Assembly: GCA_036266975.1 (NCBI GenBank)
Contig: DATAWZ010000209.1
Span: 1-30,096 of the forward strand
From: DATAWZ01 sp036266975
GTDB lineage: Bacteria; Actinomycetota; Thermoleophilia; Solirubrobacterales; Solirubrobacteraceae
DNA length: 30,096 nt
Direction of reading: 5' to 3'
Part shown: in pieces, positions 23,900 through 30,096 of the stretch
How the letters are laid out: each line of letters starts with the position of its first letter
How positions within the stretch are numbered: position 1 is the stretch's first letter
The notes under the pieces: model-generated
Databases searched by the model: none
What the model was told of the DNA's origin: nothing
The model's input: the letters and a program-made list of their open reading frames with translations, nothing else
Program-made: the position numbers and the translations under genes

Positions 23900-24742
23900 T
23901 CAGGCGGCCAGGGCCAGCCTGCGGTCGCTGCTGCGCAGGAAGTCGCCGAGCAGGCGGTCGAATGCCTCGGGTTGATCGTCGAAGGGCCGGTGGCCGGCGC
24001 CGGCGATCACGGACAGGGAGGCGCGCGGGAGCAGCTCGGAGAGCTCGCGGCCGTGGGCAGGGGAGAGGAGGCGATCCTGCTCGCCGGCCACGACCAGCGC
24101 CGGCGCATCCACGGCCGCCAACAGCGTGCGCGTGTCGTGATCCTCGGCGGCCCACAGGGTCCAGATGAACGCCTCGCGGGCGCCGCGCCAGGCGGCGCGC
24201 TCGTCGTGACCGGCCGCCGCCTGCACGGCGGCGATGCGCCCGTCGACATCGCGGTCGTTCCAGGCCGCGGTGCTGTGGGTCGAGCTGTAGGCGATGTGCA
24301 GGAGATCGCCGACCGAGCGCGCCTGCTCGGCGGCGGCCCGCCAGGTCGAGAAGAGCGCCCGGAGCGCCCGGTCCGCGCGCGCCCACGTGGAGACCAGCGT
24401 GAGCGTGCGCACTCGCTCGGGGTGAGCGAGCGCGAGCTGCTGGGCCACGACGCCGCCGAGGGAGGCGCCGACGATGTGGGCGCGCTCCACGCCGCTCAGG
24501 TCGAGCGCCGCGACGGCGTCGTCGACCAGGCCACGAAGTCGGTGCGGCCCCGGCGCCGTGAGACCCGCCGGGCCACGGCCGTCGTAGCGGGTGAGACGAA
24601 AATCGCCGGCCAGGGACCGGGCCGGGCGCTCCCAGGCCGCGCTCCCCTCGGCCAGGCCGGCGAGCAGCAGCACGTCGGGTCCGCTGCCCTGTTGGATGAC
24701 CTGCACTGCGGCGGCGCGATGTGGTCGGTTCAGCTCTGACAT
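23900..24742 (-). CDS. Alpha/beta hydrolase
   Basis: This 280-aa hydrolase has the nucleophile elbow GASLGG (serine near residue 96), an oxyanion region LLLAGLAEGSAAWE and RYDGRGPAG. The acid Asp is likely in VVAGEQDRLLSP and the catalytic His in IAGAGHRPFDDQPEAF. The overall order matches epoxide-hydrolase/lactonase-like members such as 3-oxoadipate enol-lactonase. The ATG at 24742 is preferred to the GTG 38 codons upstream, which would lie in a hairpin-rich leader. It is followed by the small protein gene. The substrate is unknown; a lactone or ester is possible. Confidence 0.9.
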   Translation of the reverse strand: MSELNRPHRAAAVQVIQQGSGPDVLLLAGLAEGSAAWERPARSLAGDFRLTRYDGRGPAGLTAPGPHRLRGLVDDAVAALDLSGVERAHIVGASLGGVVAQQLALAHPERVRTLTLVSTWARADRALRALFSTWRAAAEQARSVGDLLHIAYSSTHSTAAWNDRDVDGRIAAVQAAAGHDERAAWRGAREAFIWTLWAAEDHDTRTLLAAVDAPALVVAGEQDRLLSPAHGRELSELLPRASLSVIAGAGHRPFDDQPEAFDRLLGDFLRSSDRRLALAA

Positions 24743-24777
24743 GTCGCTTGACTGGTGGAATTGGTGGACGGCGGCGC

Positions 24778-24833
24778 CGCGGGAAGTTGTGCCTGGGGCA
24801 CGGCGATCCTGCCCGTGCCCCAGGCCTCCCGCG
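24778..24833. other. Very stable two-tier hairpin in intergenic region
   Basis: Inner arms GCCTGGGGCACGG (24791-24803) and CCGTGCCCCAGGC (24813-24825) pair perfectly over 13 bp with a 9-nt loop. Outer arms CGCGGGA (24778-24784) and TCCCGCG (24827-24833) extend it. It lies 36 nt upstream of the hydrolase start and about 140 nt downstream of the esterase stop. The options are a terminator for the esterase transcript without a U tract, a leader structure of the hydrolase mRNA, or a small RNA. Confidence 0.6.
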
Positions 24834-24950
24834 CGTGTGGTCAGTCCGCGCGACATCGACGGTCGTCGGCCAGGGAAGGAGCGAACCCCTCAGTGACGAG
24901 GAGGTCGTGCCGTCGACCGTCGAGCTCTAAAGTCAACATTGTGCATCGAC

Positions 24951-24978
24951 ATTATCAGGAATAGGCATTCAGCTTCAA
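24951..24978 (-). promoter_or_regulatory. Candidate promoter for the hydrolase
   Basis: On the minus strand TTGAAG (24978-24973) is followed after 16 bp by GATAAT (24956-24951), in the only AT-rich patch of this intergenic region. Transcription from here would give a leader of about 200 nt containing the strong hairpin at 24778-24833. Confidence 0.45.
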
Positions 24979-26384
24979 CTCCGACCGCACGCCGGCGTCC
25001 GGAGCGGACGGTGGTGGCGGCTCGTCCGCGCGCGTGCCCTGCCCGCGCAGACCGGCGCCGGGGGCGGGGTGATCGCGACGCGCGCGGGCGCCGCACCGGT
25101 GCCGAGTGGCACGTCGAGGGTGAGGCGGCCGCTCGCGTCGCTGCGGACGCTGCCCAGGGAGGTGTCGACCGCCGTGTTCGGCGAATAGCTCGCCGGGGTG
25201 GTCACGGTCGCGCTGCCCGTGCCCTGCAGCGCGAAACCGTCGACGTCGGCGCCGGAGAGCGTCGTGAAGCGCTGCGTCGCCGGGGTCAGCTGCACGCTCC
25301 AGCCGTAAATGCTGTAACTGGGGTCGGCGATCGTGTAGTCGACCGCGGCCGGGTTCGACGCTGGCGTGGCGAAGTCGGCCGCGATCCGGCTGATCGACCA
25401 CTTCAGGTCGCGCGCCCAGTAGGGCCAGGAGTGCGTGCCCGGCCCGTAGTCGAGAAACGTGCTGGGAATCCCCAGGGTCTCGAGCCGGTCGTGGAAGTCA
25501 TTCGTCATCTGGTCGACACCGGCCTCGATCACCATGCCCTCCAGGTTAGGAAGTCCGGTGTCCAAGGGCCCGGGCATGCCGTCGCCGGTGTACTCGAACA
25601 GGCGCGTGTCGGCGAGGTTCTCGGCCAGGGTCGTCGGGTCGTGGTCCTGCCAGTTGATCGCGTTGGCATACGGATCGCCGAAGAACGACTCGGGCGGCGC
25701 GCCGTCGAGGCCCGCCGCGGTGAGGTCGATGATCGCGGCGCCCTCGAGCTGGTCGAGCGGATCAAAGGCGATGTCGTCGGCGCCCGAGAAGGAGCCGGCG
25801 ATCGAGAACAGGTCGGGGTGGCGGGCCGCGTAGCTCATCGCGCAGAACCCGCCCTGGGAGAGGCCGAAGATCGCGCGTCCCTGACGGGTGGCGATCGTGC
25901 GCAGGTTCGCGTCGACCCAGGGCAGCAGCTCGTCGATGTGGAAGGCCTCCCATTCGGGCGGGCCGCCGGCGCCGCCATCGTAGGAGTCGGTGCACCAGCC
26001 CCCGCCGTTGCCATTGATGTCGATATCCGGGCTGACGACGATCATCGGGTAGGGAGCGGTGGTCTGCTCGGCGGCGCCGAAGTTGGCCCAGTCCGAGGAC
26101 GCGCCGCTGGTTCCCGGCAGCAGGTACAGGACCGGGTAGCGCCGCGTCGGGTTCTGGGCGTAGCCGGTCGGAAGCAGGATTGTGGCGTGGACAGTCCCGA
26201 CGAGCGCCGGCGTGGTCAGCGACAGCAGGTAACGCCGGGGGTCGACCTGGGTGACTGACGTGATGTGCAGACCGTCGCCGTCGCTGAACCGTGGCGCCGC
26301 GGCGCTCGCGCGCGACGCCGTCGCCAGGCCCGGAAGGACCCCGACGAGGGTGAGCGTCGCGAGCGCGAGGCGCGGGCGGCTCAG
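24975..26384 (-). CDS. Secreted esterase, antigen-85-like alpha/beta fold
   Basis: This protein of about 469 aa hydrolyses or transfers acyl esters outside the cell. From a CTG at 26384 it reads SRPRLALATLTLVGVLPGL, then ATASRASAA, a good Sec signal peptide. The strand YPVLYLLPGTSG, the nucleophile elbow FGLSQGGFCAM and the His in GPGTHSWPYWARDL are Ag85/EstA-like features. Residues from about 350 form an extra beta-rich C-terminal part. The first ATG/GTG in frame is only at 26045, which would remove the signal peptide and the LLPGTSG oxyanion strand, so the upstream CTG, overlapping the previous stop as CTGA, is the best start. The end is Arg-rich and poorly conserved in look. Confidence 0.8.
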   Translation of the reverse strand: MSRPRLALATLTLVGVLPGLATASRASAAAPRFSDGDGLHITSVTQVDPRRYLLSLTTPALVGTVHATILLPTGYAQNPTRRYPVLYLLPGTSGASSDWANFGAAEQTTAPYPMIVVSPDIDINGNGGGWCTDSYDGGAGGPPEWEAFHIDELLPWVDANLRTIATRQGRAIFGLSQGGFCAMSYAARHPDLFSIAGSFSGADDIAFDPLDQLEGAAIIDLTAAGLDGAPPESFFGDPYANAINWQDHDPTTLAENLADTRLFEYTGDGMPGPLDTGLPNLEGMVIEAGVDQMTNDFHDRLETLGIPSTFLDYGPGTHSWPYWARDLKWSISRIAADFATPASNPAAVDYTIADPSYSIYGWSVQLTPATQRFTTLSGADVDGFALQGTGSATVTTPASYSPNTAVDTSLGSVRSDASGRLTLDVPLGTGAAPARVAITPPPAPVCAGRARARTSRHHRPLRTPACGRS

Positions 26385-26911
26385 AGCGGAAGCACCATGG
26401 TCGGGCCGCCGACGTCCTTGTCCTCGAGCGGCACGACGGCGGTGCCGAGGGCGAAGAACTCGATGACGTGAAAGCCCCAGCCGAACGAGCCCTCGCTCAC
26501 GCCGGCGCCGACGATCCCGCGCCCGCCGAGGTCCTTCGCCTCGCTCTGCATGCGCTCCATCGCCAGCTCACGTGCCTCGTAGAGCGCCGGGGTGAACAGG
26601 GGCATCTCCATATTCTGCCCGACCATCTTCATCGTCTGTCGCATCTTCTGGTGGGCGACGTGATCGACGCAGTTGCCGATCACCATGCCGACCGGTCGCA
26701 AGCCGCAGCGCAGCACGCGTGTGAAGTCCTGCCCGGAGAGATCGCTGGTGAGAAACCCCTCGGCCGATCGCGCTTGAGCCGCTCCATGCGCTGGCGGCCG
26801 GCCTCGGGTACGCCGCCCATGGACCCGCTCGCGCACGGCTCCGCTGACGGCGGCGCCTGCCGTTCCTGCTCCTCCTGATGCTTGTCGTGATGGTGATGCC
26901 GGGAGCGACAT
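26381..26911 (-). CDS. YbjQ-like (heavy-metal-binding domain) protein, apparent frameshift
   Basis: From EGFLTSDLSGQDF on, this 176-aa frame matches YbjQ-family proteins: GMVIGNCVDHV, NMEMPLFTPALYEARELAME, DLGGRGIVGAGVSEG and EFFALGTAVV. The N-terminal ~50 residues look wrong (Arg/Ala/Gly-rich). The neighbouring minus frame from ATG 26820 gives MGGVPEAGRQRMERLKRDRP, which is the expected family N-terminus, so a one-base loss near 26758-26765 is likely. Upstream in that other frame lies HHHHDKHQEEQ, a metal-binding-like run. The family's function is not established. The 3' end overlaps the esterase start by 4 bp. Confidence 0.68.
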   Translation of the reverse strand: MSLPASPSRQASGGAGTAGAAVSGAVRERVHGRRTRGRPPAHGAAQARSAEGFLTSDLSGQDFTRVLRCGLRPVGMVIGNCVDHVAHQKMRQTMKMVGQNMEMPLFTPALYEARELAMERMQSEAKDLGGRGIVGAGVSEGSFGWGFHVIEFFALGTAVVPLEDKDVGGPTMVLPL

Positions 26912-26981
26912 GCGAATGCCCCTTTCGCGGCTCGGCCGGGCCCCCCAGCGTCCAGCAGTTGGACCGCCCTGTGGGACGAGA

Positions 26982-27884
26982 CTAACCGCTCACCGGGGGT
27001 GCCGGCGTCGCATCCCGGTGAAGCGCGGCATCGCCTCCGCGGAGTGCGCGCCGTGCCGTGACCAGCACGGCGACCATCGCGTAGCGGATCGGCCGCCCGA
27101 GACGCTCCTGCAGGGCCACGTGCTCACACTCGATCGCCTGCTGCTGCTCGGCCGAGAGTCGCGCGTAGAAGGACACCGTGCGCACGAGGGCGGTGACCTC
27201 CTCTGCGGTCTGCTCGACCACCATCGGAACGCACGCGACCTGCACGTCGTCGAACAGCACGCCGGCGTCGGCCAGGGCCAGGTCGTGGCCTCCGATCCAC
27301 GCCCACGCCTTCGAGACGTTGCCGCGGCGCTCCTCGAGGCCAGCGTACGTGCCGGCGAGATCGCGATAGGTGGGCCACTCGGCCGCTGCTTCTGGGGCGA
27401 CGCGCTCCACGACCGCCAGCAGCTCCTGCAGGTCGCGCTCGCAGCTCGGTTCGTTCAGGCCGCAGAACTGCAGCAGCGCGAACCTGCCCCCGGGGGCGAG
27501 GGCTGCGGCGACCTTGCGCCAGCCGACCGCGGGATCAATCCAATGCAAGGCCGCGGCGCAGAAGACAGCCGGAAAGGGGGTGGGGGGGAGCGAGGCATCC
27601 TCGAACCGGGCGCCGATGAACTGCAAGGCCCCGGCACCGCCGAGGCGCTCGGACGCAAGCGCGCGCAGGCGCGCTCCCGGTTCGACGGCGACGACGTCCA
27701 GGCCGCGCGCGATCAGGCTACGCGTGAGCTGGCCGGTGCCGCATCCGATCTCGAGCACGCGGTCGCCGCTCGCGAGCCCGGCCCGTTCACAGGCGCGGTC
27801 GACCAGCTCGTCCGGGTACGTCGGACGAGCTCGTTCGTACTCCTGGGCCACCGTGTCGAACACGGCGCCAAGCTCCCGCGCCAT
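26982..27884 (-). CDS. Class I SAM-dependent methyltransferase
   Basis: This 300-aa methyltransferase starts MARELGAVFDTVAQEYERAR. The SAM motif I is VLEIGCGTGQLTRSL near residues 43-57, and the acidic end of strand 2 is VVAVEPG. Motif II is PFPAVFCAAALHWIDP, and LAPGGRFALL is the post-II motif. The pattern YERARPTYPDEL with ALHWID is that of the Methyltransf_11 group. ATG 27884 is the natural start. The acceptor is unknown. It may lead the YbjQ-like and esterase genes, 70 bp downstream. Confidence 0.9.
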   Translation of the reverse strand: MARELGAVFDTVAQEYERARPTYPDELVDRACERAGLASGDRVLEIGCGTGQLTRSLIARGLDVVAVEPGARLRALASERLGGAGALQFIGARFEDASLPPTPFPAVFCAAALHWIDPAVGWRKVAAALAPGGRFALLQFCGLNEPSCERDLQELLAVVERVAPEAAAEWPTYRDLAGTYAGLEERRGNVSKAWAWIGGHDLALADAGVLFDDVQVACVPMVVEQTAEEVTALVRTVSFYARLSAEQQQAIECEHVALQERLGRPIRYAMVAVLVTARRALRGGDAALHRDATPAPPVSG

Positions 27885-27921
27885 CTCGCCAACCTACGAC
27901 GCCGCTCGGACGCCGCCGTCC

Positions 27922-28494
27922 TCAGCGCTGGCTCGCATGCTCGGCGAGCAGCCGACCTGGCGCCGTGGCCCGGGCGCGCGTGAGCGGGCGCAGCCAGGCG
28001 CACGAGACCGCGGCCGCGAGCGAGGCCAGTCCGGCCACGATCCACGCGCGGTTCAAGGCGTCGACCGCGTGCGCGGGGCTCGGGGTGCCGACCACGGCGA
28101 CGAGGATGGCGACGCCGAGCACCGCGGCGAGCTGCCGGGTCATCGCGTTCGTCGCGGAGCCGACCCCGAACGTGGGAGGGGTCAGATCGAGCGCGGCGAT
28201 CGACACGAGCGCCGTGTAGCCGAAGCCCGTGCCGGCGCCGAGCAGGATGGTGCAGGGAAGCCAGGTCGCCAGGTAGGCCGGGTGGTGGCCGGCGCGGGCG
28301 TACAGCAGCGCCGCGCCGGCGGCGAAGGACAGCGCCCCGGGGACGGCGATCAGGCGTGAGTCGCGGTGGTCGGCGAGCCGCCCGGCGATCGGCGTGGCCA
28401 GCGCGCCGACCGCGGGCATCGAGGCGATCGCCAGGCCGGCCTTCAGGACCGAGCAGGGACGAGCAGGGCGCCGCCGGGGCCCTGCGCGAGGCAC
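27922..28494 (-). pseudogene. 5'-truncated MFS transporter (DHA2-like)
   Basis: The frame from about 28452 reads SVLKAGLAIASMPAVGALAT then PIAGRLADHRDSRLIAVPGA, the middle of a 14-helix DHA2 drug/proton antiporter. It runs through about five more hydrophobic helices to LLAEHASQR. Everything before (all N-terminal helices and motif A) is absent, and the first 14 residues of the open frame (MPRAGPRRRPARPC) are unrelated. The truncation point coincides with a short direct repeat (GAGCAGGG at 28451 and 28461). The product could not transport. Confidence 0.8.
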
Positions 28495-28580
28495 TGATCT
28501 CCGAGCGGGCGCTGAGCGAGGCGATGCGCTCGGGCATGAGCATCATCGACCACGGGCTCGAGCCGACGGCCGATTGCTGA
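28458..28580 (+). pseudogene. 3' fragment of an unknown plus-strand gene
   Basis: One plus frame from the truncation point reads DEQGAAGALREALISERALS then EAMRSGMSIIDHGLEPTADC and stops at 28580. It looks like an ordinary protein C-terminus with normal codon bias, but it has no own start except GTG/ATG codons antisense to the MFS remnant. It may be the tail of the gene once divergent from the MFS gene. I cannot name the family. Confidence 0.4.
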
Positions 28581-28594
28581 ACGCAGGGCCAGGC

Positions 28595-28637
28595 GTGCGT
28601 TGCGTCTGTCAACCAGAGCGAGACAAATGCAACGCAC
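28595..28637 (-). terminator. Hairpin downstream of proS
   Basis: GTGCGTTGC (28595-28603) pairs perfectly with GCAACGCAC (28629-28637), with a possible inner GTCT/AGAC stem. It begins 16 nt after the proS stop codon in the direction of proS transcription. There is no clear U tract. Confidence 0.6.
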
Positions 28638-28653
28638 CCCTGAGAGGGCGCGC

Positions 28654-30057
<1,404 letters not shown>

Positions 30058-30096
30058 CGCGACAGCCTAAGGGCTACGGTCCGCGACGTCGGAGCC

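Noticed and set aside
24745..24790. Possible tRNA-Leu D-arm-like sequence (TGGTGGAATTGGTGGACG)
   Set aside because: No acceptor stem, anticodon arm or T-arm (GGTTCGA) can be found around it. The following sequence folds into an unrelated long hairpin.
24939..26258. 439-aa plus-strand frame opposite the esterase
   Set aside because: It is a shadow frame rich in Arg/Val/Gly. The minus strand has clear esterase motifs with catalytic Ser and His.

Overview
The window is about 30 kb of very GC-rich DNA with dense, short-gapped genes, many GTG/TTG starts and frequent 4-bp stop/start overlaps. This fits a high-GC actinomycete. A short (467-aa) prolyl-tRNA synthetase, paired CSLREA/beta-helix surface proteins with a Cys-bounded C-terminal domain, and deazaflavin-type (F420) oxidoreductases make the class Thermoleophilia (Solirubrobacterales-like) the best guess. 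That placement is inference from gene families; no rRNA or tRNA gene was recognised.

Layout. 1-5.2 kb: inverted repeats, an acyl-CoA ligase, a CsoR-type metal regulator divergent from a DUF318/ArsP-type permease with a palindromic operator between them, a small F420-type oxidoreductase and a GMC oxidoreductase. 5.3-9.8 kb: two tandem, secreted, beta-helix/DUF11 paralogues, preceded by a short remnant of a third copy. 9.8-11.8 kb: a USP-like protein, a decayed MaoC dehydratase, a FabG-like SDR and an unknown protein. 11.8-18.4 kb: a minus-strand run ABC1/UbiB-like kinase > P450 > SDR > Baeyer-Villiger-type monooxygenase > thioesterase, divergent from a TetR regulator, with near-perfect palindromes in the shared promoter region. 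18.4-20.2 kb: a small protein, an O-methyltransferase and a frameshifted F420-type oxidoreductase. 20.3-23.7 kb: a tightly overlapped plus-strand operon of ABC ATPase, ABC-2 permease, histidine kinase and NarL-type response regulator. 23.7-28.6 kb: minus-strand alpha/beta hydrolase plus a small protein, a secreted Ag85-like esterase, a YbjQ-like protein with an apparent frameshift, a methyltransferase, then a truncated MFS transporter abutting the 3' fragment of an unknown plus-strand gene. 28.65-30.06 kb: proS.

Functional themes. The central run looks like a regulated route for oxidising a lipophilic substrate: P450 hydroxylation, SDR oxidation to a ketone, oxygen insertion by the flavin monooxygenase, thioester hydrolysis. 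The acyl-CoA ligase, GMC oxidoreductase and FabG-like SDR could serve similar chemistry. The ABC/two-component operon is a self-contained sensing and export unit. At least four loci show decay (MaoC, F420 oxidoreductase, MFS/unknown junction, YbjQ-like frame), so part of this window looks like an eroding accessory region. I did not find CRISPR arrays, transposases, integrases or phage genes.
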